Source of the DNA: an uncultured Erysipelotrichaceae bacterium
GTDB lineage: Bacteria > Bacillota_I > Bacilli_A > Erysipelotrichales > Erysipelotrichaceae
Direction: 5' to 3'
NCBI GenBank assembly: GCA_946621045.1
Contig: CAMOOA010000023.1
Location: 1 to 12,952, forward strand
Length of the DNA stretch: 12,952 nucleotides
The notes under the pieces were generated by a model. The model saw nothing but the letters and a program-made list of their open reading frames with translations, made no database searches and was not told the origin of the DNA. The first letter of the stretch is position 1; each line of letters begins with the position of its first letter. Positions 6,339 to 12,952 of the stretch are shown piece by piece. The position numbers and the translations under genes were made by a program.

Positions 6339-8627
6339 TTAAGCGTTGATGCCCTTGAAGGTGTACTCGTCAAGTGTTTCCTTGTTTTCCTTCTTTTTCT
6401 TCGGCTTATCCTTCGGTTTGTAGTTTTCCCGGATCCAGCACCACAGACGCGGCGCAACGAAGATCGAGGAGAATGTGCCGGCGATCATACCGACAAGCAT
6501 CGCGAAGGTAAACGTGAAGATGGAACGGCTTCCGAGAACCAGCAGCATGATGACCGGCAGAAGCGTTGTGAGTGAGCTGTACAGCGAAACAAGGAGTGTC
6601 TTGTCCAGCGAGTCATTCACGATCTTCGCATAATCCGGCTTGCCATTTGTATCTGCGACGGTTTCACGGACACGGTCGAATACGACGATGGAGTTGTTGA
6701 TGGAATAACCGATGATCGTAAGCAGGACGGAAATAACTTCCGTGTTGACCTCAAGACGCAGAATTGCGAACATTGCCAGCGTGATCAGAACGTCATGCAC
6801 AAGCGCAACAAGACAGGATACCGCATAATCCCACTCATACCGGAATGCGATATACGCCAGCATTGCGATCCACGCAACGATCGTAAGAATGAATGCATTG
6901 CGGACAAGCTCACGTCCGACTACCGGAGTGACAACGTTGTCGCCCGGTTCCTGACCGAAGCGCTCAGAGAATACGGCCTTGATTTCCTTCAGCTGATCGG
7001 TTGTCAGGGACTGCTTGGTCGTTGCATATACCGTGGAATCACCGGCAGCCTGATAGCTGAATCCCGTATATCCGAGATCTGCAAGTTCAGAGGAGACCTC
7101 ATCGATCGTGATTGCGGAATCGCTGGTAACGGTCAGTTTTGTACCGGCCGCAAAATCAATGCCGAGGTTCATGAATCCTCTGCCGCCTGCCGCATTGAAG
7201 ATGCCGGAAATCAGCGCAACACCGAGAATCGCCAGGCTGGTATAAATGAGATACTTCGCCTTCTTGACATAGTCATAGCCGCGGATGCCGAAGTAGAACT
7301 GTGTTTCGCCCTTGGATACATCCGGAATCTGGTCTTTTTTGACACCGAACAGTTCCGGTTTGTTGTCAAACTTGCCGGATCCGACAAGCTGATTCAGCAG
7401 CCATCTGGAGAACGCAACGTTGATCACGAGTGTTCCGACAACCGTGATGATCAGCATCGTCGCAAAGCCGCGTACGGCGCCGTTGCCCCAGATATACATG
7501 ATGAGGCCGGCGATCAGGGTCGTAAGCTGCGCATCGAAGATCGCAGAGAAGGACTGCTTCTGTCCTTCCGCGACAGCGGCACGCACGGAACGTCCCTTGT
7601 AGAGTTCCTGACGGATACGCTCATAGCTGATGATATTGGCGTCAACAGTCATACCGACACCGAGAACGAGCGCACCGATTGCGGTCAGTGTGAATACTGC
7701 GCCCATCAGACCGTAAAGTCCGAATACTGCCCAGATATAACCCGCCAGCATGATGACGGAGACAAGACCCGGAAGACGGTACTTCCAGACCATGAATGCA
7801 AGAACAAGCAGCACGCCGATCAGACCGGCAATCGCAGTGCGGTGCAGTGCGTCCGCACCATACTGTGCGCTGACAACGTTACTGGAGATTTCTGTCATCT
7901 TGACCGGCAGAGATCCGGAATTGATCAGTTCCGCAAGGGTCCGCGCTTCCGCATCCGTGAAGTTTCCTTCAATGATGCAGTCGCCGTTGATCGTGCCGCG
8001 GACGGTTGCCGCACTGATATACTTCGGTTCCTCTCCGGCAAGCGCCTTGGCATTTTCCGCCTTGTAGGTATCGCCCTCTTCCCAGTCGAGCCAGATGATC
8101 ATGATGTTGTTTCCGCTGCCGCGGGAAGACACATCGGCCGTGATCTCTCCGAACTTGTTCTGATCGGCTATCTTCAGCGAAACGATCGGACGTCCGTCCT
8201 GGTAAGCCAGGCTTGCGCCGCCTTCAGTAATAATGGATGAATCGGAAAGGAGTTCATCATTTACATCACGGAATGTAAGATTGGCGGTCGTGCCGATCAT
8301 TTCACGCGCACTCTCCTGGTCCGCAACGCCGGCAAGCTGAACACGGACACGGTTGGTTCCTTCCACCGTGATCATCGGTTCGCTGACACCGAGCACGTTG
8401 ACACGCTTCTGGATGGAATTAGTTACAGCGCTCATATCCACTGCCGCATCCGCATTCTCTTCCTCCAGGGGAGTTACCTCATAAAGGATTTCAAATCCTC
8501 CGACGAGGTCGAGACCGAGATTCAGACTGTTTCTGATTGTGCTGAATGTCGCGCCAATCAGAATTACGAGCGCAGCCACAACCACATAGAATGCGGTCAG
8601 ACTGTTATTCTTTCTGCTGTTGCTCAT
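6339..8627 (-). CDS. secDF: Fused protein translocase subunit SecDF
   Basis: Membrane partner of SecYEG that uses the proton gradient to help complete protein export. 762 residues: SecD and SecF joined in one chain with an expected 12 membrane segments. SecD half: TM1 at about 11-30, the LGLDLVGG motif (37-44), a periplasmic P1 region to about 260, then five TM segments with TVDANIISYERI (327-338). SecF half: a TM at about 459-476, LGIDFAAGT (488-496), a second periplasmic loop, and TMs with YSINNSIVVFDRVRE (641-655). The lysine-rich tail (738-749) is cytoplasmic. I chose the ATG at 8627, preceded by GGAGGA, over an in-frame TTG at 8642 that would add five residues but lies upstream of that ribosome site. 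It begins four bases after the stop of the small upstream gene. SecF position 645 is Asn where many SecF proteins have Asp. Confidence 0.97.
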   Translation of the reverse strand: MSNSRKNNSLTAFYVVVAALVILIGATFSTIRNSLNLGLDLVGGFEILYEVTPLEEENADAAVDMSAVTNSIQKRVNVLGVSEPMITVEGTNRVRVQLAGVADQESAREMIGTTANLTFRDVNDELLSDSSIITEGGASLAYQDGRPIVSLKIADQNKFGEITADVSSRGSGNNIMIIWLDWEEGDTYKAENAKALAGEEPKYISAATVRGTINGDCIIEGNFTDAEARTLAELINSGSLPVKMTEISSNVVSAQYGADALHRTAIAGLIGVLLVLAFMVWKYRLPGLVSVIMLAGYIWAVFGLYGLMGAVFTLTAIGALVLGVGMTVDANIISYERIRQELYKGRSVRAAVAEGQKQSFSAIFDAQLTTLIAGLIMYIWGNGAVRGFATMLIITVVGTLVINVAFSRWLLNQLVGSGKFDNKPELFGVKKDQIPDVSKGETQFYFGIRGYDYVKKAKYLIYTSLAILGVALISGIFNAAGGRGFMNLGIDFAAGTKLTVTSDSAITIDEVSSELADLGYTGFSYQAAGDSTVYATTKQSLTTDQLKEIKAVFSERFGQEPGDNVVTPVVGRELVRNAFILTIVAWIAMLAYIAFRYEWDYAVSCLVALVHDVLITLAMFAILRLEVNTEVISVLLTIIGYSINNSIVVFDRVRETVADTNGKPDYAKIVNDSLDKTLLVSLYSSLTTLLPVIMLLVLGSRSIFTFTFAMLVGMIAGTFSSIFVAPRLWCWIRENYKPKDKPKKKKENKETLDEYTFKGINA

Positions 8628-8631
8628 GGTT

Positions 8632-8919
8632 CTATCCTCCAATTAAATCCGAAAAATCTGACAGGCTCTGCCGTTTTCCGTCCTCCAGAGCCTTTCTGGC
8701 AAGAAATTTCACAAGGTCATCCGCATTCACCGAGATAATCTCAGCGGCAGCCTCATGAAGACTGCGCGGCGGGTGCTTCCGAAACAGATCCTCCGAAAGG
8801 TAGGACTCCAGGCTCTGATACGTAAGAGAATCCAGGCTTTCACGCTTCAGCTGCTGCAGCTTGATTACCATAATCATCTGAACTTCCGTGTTGTCGACAT
8901 CAAACTGCGCAGTTCTCAT
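8632..8919 (-). CDS. Small protein resembling ComN/post-transcriptional regulator family
   Basis: 95 residues, acidic to neutral, with no membrane segment or signal. The middle part reads like the small Firmicutes family called post-transcriptional regulator (ComN/YrzD): a helix with VIKLQQLK (18-25), then LTYQSLESYL (32-41), a basic FRKHPPRSLHE turn (46-56), and a final helix with AAAEIISVNADDLVKFLA (57-74). From memory, comN lies beside secDF in Bacillus, and here the gene is directly upstream of secDF with only four bases between them, which supports the link. The start is uncertain. The ATG at 8919 has GAGGAG about 14 bases away, which is long. The ATG at 8877 (residue 15) has GGAAG at good spacing. 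The region before it is unusually structured. Family assignment is moderate; it is otherwise a hypothetical protein. Confidence 0.6.
   Translation of the reverse strand: MRTAQFDVDNTEVQMIMVIKLQQLKRESLDSLTYQSLESYLSEDLFRKHPPRSLHEAAAEIISVNADDLVKFLARKALEDGKRQSLSDFSDLIGG
8635..8640 (-). promoter_or_regulatory. Ribosome binding site of secDF
   Basis: The minus strand reads GGAGGA seven bases before the ATG at 8627. The site overlaps the last codons of the upstream small gene (Gly-Gly-stop), so ribosomes ending there can restart. It decides for the ATG over the TTG at 8642, which lies just upstream of the site. Confidence 0.8.
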
Positions 8920-8922
8920 GAA

Positions 8923-8990
8923 AAAATACCCGTCTCCTCGTGCAAATTAATACTATATACCAAATTTGCATTCCATGAAACGGGTATTTT
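8923..8990. repeat. Nested inverted repeat in the mraY to comN-like gap; possible terminator/attenuator
   Basis: An 11-bp perfect inverted repeat (AAAATACCCGT at 8923-8933, ACGGGTATTTT at 8980-8990) encloses a second 8-bp one (TGCAAATT at 8941-8948, AATTTGCA at 8963-8970). In the minus-strand RNA the outer 3' arm ends in a run of six U, just before the ATG at 8919. The likely ribosome site GAGGAG (8934-8939) lies between the inner and outer stems. This could end mraY transcripts, or act as an attenuator or translation switch for the comN-like/secDF genes. A weak promoter-like TATAGT occurs in the inner loop. The plus strand after the repeat is also T-rich, so the element could work in both directions. 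Confidence 0.55.
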
Positions 8991-9019
8991 ATCTTTTTAT
9001 CTTTTTTATATTCGGGCGC

Positions 9020-10003
9020 TCAGTTCAGGGCCACGATCAGACCAAGCACCGCAAATACTGCAGAGGCAAGCCAGATAATATGCACGGTCTGCACTTCACC
9101 GATACCAAGTCCTCCCTTTTCCTTTGAAAGAACAAAGGAGTAATGAATCGGCGTATACGGAAATACCCTCTTATGCCGGAGTTTTACCGATCCGATCTGA
9201 ATGATGCAGCTGAGGGTATCAAGCACATATATCCCGCCGATGACAATGAGCGCAATCTCCTGCTTCATGATCAGGGACGATGCGGCCAGAGCACCGCCGA
9301 GCGCAAGCGAACCGGTATCCCCCATGAATACCTTTGCCGGATGCACGTTGTAATGCAGGTAACCGATGAGCGCTCCGATCAGCGCCGAATAGAACCCGGC
9401 AAGATGCACCTGGTGATTTCTGACGGCAAGAATCAGGAAGACGGCGAAGCTGGTCACACAGCATCCTGCCGCGAGTCCGTCCATGCCGTCGGTAAGATTC
9501 ACCGCATTGGATGCGCCGGAAAACATCAGAAGGATCAGGATCAGATACAGGTGTCCGAGGTAAATTGAAGAACCGGTAAACGGAATCCGCAGCGTCAGTT
9601 CTCCCCCGCCGGCCCGGTAGATAATATAAATCACCAGTGCAAGCAGCACCTGCAGGAAAAACTTGCGGCGCGGAATCAGGCCGTCGTTGTTATGACGGAC
9701 CGCAATCAGCCAGTCATCCAGGAATCCGATCAGTCCGTATCCGGCAAATGTCAGCTGGAGAATGAACAGATCACGGGAGAAGCCGAGAAACAGCATACTC
9801 ACGGTGCTGATCACAAGCGGAACCACAATAAAGAGAATGCCGCCCATGATCGGGGTTTTCCCTTTTTCCTTATATTCGGCAAGACTATACTCGCTGACCG
9901 TCTGATGGAAACTCACCTGTTTCAGATAACGGATGAATGACGGCATCAGCATCCAGACTGCCGCAAGCGCAGCCATAAATGAAATCACACAGTTAACAGC
10001 CAT
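9020..10003 (-). CDS. mraY: Phospho-N-acetylmuramoyl-pentapeptide transferase
   Basis: Integral membrane enzyme that transfers phospho-MurNAc-pentapeptide to undecaprenyl phosphate and makes lipid I. 327 residues with about ten hydrophobic segments, normal for the family. Conserved sites: TPIMGG (50-55), the DD pair in FLDDWL (94-99), NAVNLTDGMDGLA (166-178) and VFMGDTGSLALGG (225-237). The C-terminal loop, usually PIHHHFE, reads PIHYSF (285-290), so two of the three histidines are changed. ATG at 10003 with AGAGG upstream. It follows the PASTA PBP by about 40 bases in the dcw order, but is not followed by murD. MraY is much more likely than the related WecA/TagO, given the MGDTGSLALGG motif and the dcw context. 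Confidence 0.94.
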   Translation of the reverse strand: MAVNCVISFMAALAAVWMLMPSFIRYLKQVSFHQTVSEYSLAEYKEKGKTPIMGGILFIVVPLVISTVSMLFLGFSRDLFILQLTFAGYGLIGFLDDWLIAVRHNNDGLIPRRKFFLQVLLALVIYIIYRAGGGELTLRIPFTGSSIYLGHLYLILILLMFSGASNAVNLTDGMDGLAAGCCVTSFAVFLILAVRNHQVHLAGFYSALIGALIGYLHYNVHPAKVFMGDTGSLALGGALAASSLIMKQEIALIVIGGIYVLDTLSCIIQIGSVKLRHKRVFPYTPIHYSFVLSKEKGGLGIGEVQTVHIIWLASAVFAVLGLIVALN

Positions 10004-10044
10004 AATTTCCTCTCAATATGCGTGTGAAATTATACAATACGCTC

Positions 10045-12240
10045 TCATTCAAGCTCAACTTCTATTTCCGTGCCCCTGCTGATCAGCGTACCCGGATCGA
10101 TATTCTGTGAAACGACAACACCTTCTCCGTGCACGCGGAACCCAAACTGCGTTACCTGCCAGAGACCGGTTACGTCTTTTCGGGTCCACCCCGTCATATC
10201 CGGCATGATAAAGGAGTTTGTATCGGTAAGCAGGAAAATCTTGCCGCCGTTGACCGGAACTCCCGGCGACGGATACTGATCAATGATCGTTGTCCCGTTT
10301 CCGAGCACCGCTGCTTCCCCGTTCAGATGGGAGAGCTTCTGTCCGGCATAGGAAAGCGAATGATTGATCAGATTCGGCATCTCCCCTGCAGTGCGCTCCA
10401 CGCTTTCATCTTCGATCAGAACCGTTTCTTCCGGCGTCTTCTCCGGCTCTGCCGTCTGATTGTCCATCACGTTGGCATAGCCAAGACGCATGGCGGTCTT
10501 CCGCAGAAGATTCTGTGTCGGTTCGGTATTCACATGGGCATTCGGGTTATAGGGTGCTTCAAAGCAGTAGTAGACAATCACTTTCGGATCATCCGCAGGC
10601 AGTGCGCTCATCAGTGAAGCAATCGTATAACCGGACATATAGGAACCGTTGATGGAGACCTGGGTCGTTCCTGTTTTGCCGATGAATTCACATTCGGGAA
10701 TCCGGTAGTATTTCGCCGTACCGTCATCCTCATTTACGGTGCGGTACAGAATTTCCTGTACCTGCTTCGCAGTTTCTTCCGTAATCGGATTTCCCGTTTC
10801 ACGGACTTCCGCCTGATAAAGGATGTGGTTATTGTCATAGGAATCCCGGATCGATTCCACATAGTACGGCCGCTTCATCGTACCGTCTCCGAATATCGCA
10901 GAGTATGCCTGCAGCATCTGCAGCATGGTGACGGTAGATCCCTGTCCGTATGAAATCGCGATTTTATCCGACGGCCAGGTGAAGTTCAGATAACCGGTTT
11001 CTTCCGGCATGCCGTCGGTCTTGACCGCCTGAAAGAAGCCGAACCGCTTCAGATATTCCAGGTTCTTGTCGGAACCGATCAGCTCGGTCTGAATCGTTGC
11101 CGCGACGACGTTGGAAGAATACATCAGTCCGTGGTCGTAATCGATCATGCCGAACCGGTTTCCGGATGCGTTTGTAATAGGATGTTCGCTTCCGTAGGCA
11201 GCGCGGTGCGGGTTCCGGTCATCATCCCAGCTGTAATAGTAGATATCCGAATCAACCAGCTCCGTACCGTCATACACCCCTTCATTGATCGCAGCGGACC
11301 AGGTAACGGATTTTAACGTGGATCCCGGCTCATACGGAAGCTGGGCGCCGTAGTTGTTATAGTCGGTGATATCCAGCATGTTCGGATCAAAGCTCGGATA
11401 CTGTCCCCATCCGAGAATCTTTCCGGTTTCAATTTCCATGACGGCACCCCAGATGCGTTCCGCACGGAACTGCTGCTGGGTCATGAGAAAACTCTCTTCA
11501 AGCGCCTCCTGGATTTCCTGATCCAGTGTGGTATAGACGTTGCTGCCGTTTTCCGCACTCTTTGTTTCTTCCTTCATTCCGGGAAGAATGTATCCGTTTT
11601 TGTCTGCCTGATAAATACGGTAACCGTCGTCGCCTCTGAGATAGCTGTCAAGATACAGCTCGGTTCCCATCCGTCCGATCGTCGAGCCGGTTTCATCGGA
11701 CTGTGCAAACCCGATCAGATTCGACGCAAAGGTACCGAGCGGATAGACCCGCTGAATACTGTCGGTGAATTCAATGCCGGGAAGTCCGAGCGCGATGATT
11801 TCATTGCGTGTCGATTCCGACAGGTTTCGCCCTGCCGTGCCGAGCTCGGTCTGCCATACATCCTGATTCAGATATCCGAGAATGGTATCCTTGTCGGTAC
11901 GCAGGATCCTGGAGAGTTCCGTGGCAGTTTTTTCCTTGTCCTGCACATAGGCAATCTCCCCTTCAACCGACAGTCGGTCTTCCGCAAGAATGCATACGAT
12001 ATTGTAGGTGCGGTTATCCTCTGCGATTATCGTGCCGTCATTGGTATAAATATTTCCGCGAAGCGCCTTTTCCGTCTGGCGGATCGTATTGGCGGAATCG
12101 GCATAGGCGGAAAGATCGGTTCCGCTCCGGAAATGCTTCTTTACGATTGCAACGTAAAAAACATTAGCGGCGAGAAGACTCATTACCGCTAATGCTGCGA
12201 AAAACGTAATCAGCACCGTACGATTTCCACGGTTGTTCAT
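10045..12240 (-). CDS. Class B penicillin-binding protein with two PASTA domains (septal transpeptidase)
   Basis: D,D-transpeptidase that cross-links septal peptidoglycan on the outer face of the membrane. 731 residues. One N-terminal membrane anchor (about 8-32), a PBP dimerisation domain (about 55-225; RGNIYTNDG at 61-69), and a transpeptidase domain (about 260-585) with all three active-site motifs: STLK with Ser307, SSN (375-377) and KTGTT (522-526). Two PASTA domains follow at about 621-673 and 679-731, as in PBP2x/PBP2B of Firmicutes. The location between the ftsL-like gene and mraY is the classical position of ftsI/pbpB, supporting a division role. ATG at 12240 with a GAGG site nine bases upstream, 13 bases after the ftsL stop. 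A sporulation paralogue (SpoVD) is the alternative, less likely given the position. Confidence 0.95.
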   Translation of the reverse strand: MNNRGNRTVLITFFAALAVMSLLAANVFYVAIVKKHFRSGTDLSAYADSANTIRQTEKALRGNIYTNDGTIIAEDNRTYNIVCILAEDRLSVEGEIAYVQDKEKTATELSRILRTDKDTILGYLNQDVWQTELGTAGRNLSESTRNEIIALGLPGIEFTDSIQRVYPLGTFASNLIGFAQSDETGSTIGRMGTELYLDSYLRGDDGYRIYQADKNGYILPGMKEETKSAENGSNVYTTLDQEIQEALEESFLMTQQQFRAERIWGAVMEIETGKILGWGQYPSFDPNMLDITDYNNYGAQLPYEPGSTLKSVTWSAAINEGVYDGTELVDSDIYYYSWDDDRNPHRAAYGSEHPITNASGNRFGMIDYDHGLMYSSNVVAATIQTELIGSDKNLEYLKRFGFFQAVKTDGMPEETGYLNFTWPSDKIAISYGQGSTVTMLQMLQAYSAIFGDGTMKRPYYVESIRDSYDNNHILYQAEVRETGNPITEETAKQVQEILYRTVNEDDGTAKYYRIPECEFIGKTGTTQVSINGSYMSGYTIASLMSALPADDPKVIVYYCFEAPYNPNAHVNTEPTQNLLRKTAMRLGYANVMDNQTAEPEKTPEETVLIEDESVERTAGEMPNLINHSLSYAGQKLSHLNGEAAVLGNGTTIIDQYPSPGVPVNGGKIFLLTDTNSFIMPDMTGWTRKDVTGLWQVTQFGFRVHGEGVVVSQNIDPGTLISRGTEIEVELE

Positions 12241-12253
12241 TGCACGAACCTCA

Positions 12254-12565
12254 TCAATCCCCGTTGGCCTTCGTAATGGTTATAATATTATTTTGCTCAA
12301 GTCTCAATCCTTTATCCATTGCAATCGAGTTCACCCGCTCACGGTTATTCAGGGTATTCACCTCTACTGCGACCGCATCATTTGCAATCTGAAGTTCCGT
12401 GATTTTCGCTTCGATTTCCTGCTTCCTGGAACTGAGCGAGTTGTTGTAGCTGCGCAGGAATAGCGTTGATGCAAGATACAGCAGCGCGGAACACAGGAAG
12501 AAAATACCGGTAAATGTACCGAGCTTCAGTTTTCTCTTTTTTCTTTTCTTCATGTTTGCTGCCAT
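12254..12565 (-). CDS. ftsL: Cell division protein FtsL-like
   Basis: Small bitopic membrane protein of the divisome, where FtsL binds DivIC/FtsB and FtsQ. 103 residues: a very basic cytoplasmic start (KKRKKRKLK, 6-14), one membrane segment (about 16-37), then an extracellular coiled coil (about 42-75) and the typical FtsL end NRERVNSIAMDKGLRLE (74-90). Sequence similarity in this family is low, so the call rests mainly on architecture and on position between rsmH and the PBP, where ftsL normally lies. The start could be the ATG at 12565 or the one at 12553; neither has a strong ribosome site. It follows the rsmH stop by a few bases, so coupling is likely. Confidence 0.8.
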   Translation of the reverse strand: MAANMKKRKKRKLKLGTFTGIFFLCSALLYLASTLFLRSYNNSLSSRKQEIEAKITELQIANDAVAVEVNTLNNRERVNSIAMDKGLRLEQNNIITITKANGD

Positions 12566-12571
12566 AGTAGT

Positions 12572-12952
12572 TCACTCTGCTTCCTTTATTCGTTCGATCA
12601 CCCGTAACTTTGCGCTGTGTGATCTGTGGTTCTGTTCCAGCTCATCATCCCCTGCGGTCACCGGATGACGCGTGATCAGCGAGAAGGAGGCCTGCTCCAT
12701 CTGCGAAGCTTTCAATGGAAGCTTTGGATCCGCAAATGGAGCAGAGGATAGCTTTTTAAAGCAGGTCTTTACCATCCGATCTTCAAGCGAATGGAAGGTA
12801 ATAACTGCACACCTGCCCCCGACTGCCAGCATCCTGCAGGCTTCGTCGAGTCCTTCCTGCAATGCATCAAGCTCATGATTCACTTCGATGCGGATTGCCT
12901 GGAAGGTCTGTTTGGCGGGATGCCCCTTTTTGCGGAGCACCGCCTCCGGCAG
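12572..12952 (-). CDS. rsmH: 16S rRNA (cytosine(1402)-N(4))-methyltransferase RsmH, C-terminal part
   Basis: SAM-dependent enzyme that methylates N4 of C1402 in the decoding centre of 16S rRNA. Only the last 126 residues are in the window; the N-terminal part lies beyond the right edge. The visible part has the family's C-terminal motifs: HPAKQTFQAIRIEVNHEL (7-24), GGRCAVITFHSLEDRMVK (46-63), and the end motif RSHSAKLRVIERI (110-122). It is the usual first or second gene of the dcw cluster (after mraZ), and here it leads straight into ftsL. Confidence 0.96.
   Translation of the reverse strand: MPEAVLRKKGHPAKQTFQAIRIEVNHELDALQEGLDEACRMLAVGGRCAVITFHSLEDRMVKTCFKKLSSAPFADPKLPLKASQMEQASFSLITRHPVTAGDDELEQNHRSHSAKLRVIERIKEAE

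Noticed and set aside
6795..8240. 481-codon open frame on the plus strand
   Set aside because: It is antisense to secDF. The translation is rich in Arg, Asp and Cys without domain features, which is typical for the shadow of a membrane protein gene.
8953..8976. Short leader peptide frame (ATG at 8976, seven codons then TAG) inside the nested repeat
   Set aside because: No ribosome site precedes it and its codons show no regulatory pattern such as a run of one amino acid. Chance is enough to explain it.
12378..12575. 65-codon open frame on the minus strand overlapping ftsL
   Set aside because: It is a shifted frame of ftsL; its product lacks the membrane segment and coiled-coil pattern that the ftsL frame shows.

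Overview
The window is a tightly packed, single-direction stretch of bacterial chromosome. All eleven genes lie on the minus strand, so transcription runs from the right edge to the left. The families and the gene order point to a Bacillota (Firmicutes) genome of roughly balanced base composition. A gut-type Erysipelotrichia-like lineage would fit, but that rank is a guess from overall impression. No rRNA, tRNA, mobile element or CRISPR array was found.

Right part (about 12952 to 9020): the front of a division and cell wall (dcw) cluster. It holds the 3' end of rsmH, a small FtsL-type membrane protein, a class B penicillin-binding protein with two PASTA domains, and mraY. The usual next genes (murD, ftsW, murG, ftsQ) do not follow mraY. 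Instead there is a roughly 100-base spacer with a large nested inverted repeat, and then a second neighbourhood.

Middle (8919 to 3581): a small protein resembling the ComN/post-transcriptional regulator family, a fused secDF, a strong hairpin with a UUCG loop, and then the pair murL-murD2. These two are the highlight. The ligase has the motifs of MurD2, which adds L-glutamate, rather than of classical MurD, which adds D-glutamate. Its upstream partner has the motifs of MurL, which epimerises the L-glutamate once it is in the precursor. Together they form the alternative route to D-Glu in peptidoglycan precursors, best known from Xanthomonas, here in what looks like a Bacillota cell wall/secretion locus. 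The local MurL has a changed ATP-loop motif (GGGMNS instead of the recalled GGGKDS).

Left part (3584 to 1): a short, somewhat divergent RecJ-like DHH phosphoesterase whose start codon overlaps the murD2 stop, then apt with its own likely promoter and terminator, then a bifunctional Rel (p)ppGpp synthetase/hydrolase cut by the left edge. The order secDF-recJ-apt-rel is a familiar Firmicutes arrangement, so murL-murD2 appears inserted between secDF and recJ.

The genes link envelope building (rsmH-linked dcw genes, precursor synthesis, lipid I formation, septal transpeptidation), protein export (SecDF), and nucleotide/stress metabolism (Apt, Rel). murL, murD2 and recJ overlap by ATGA junctions and are probably translationally coupled.
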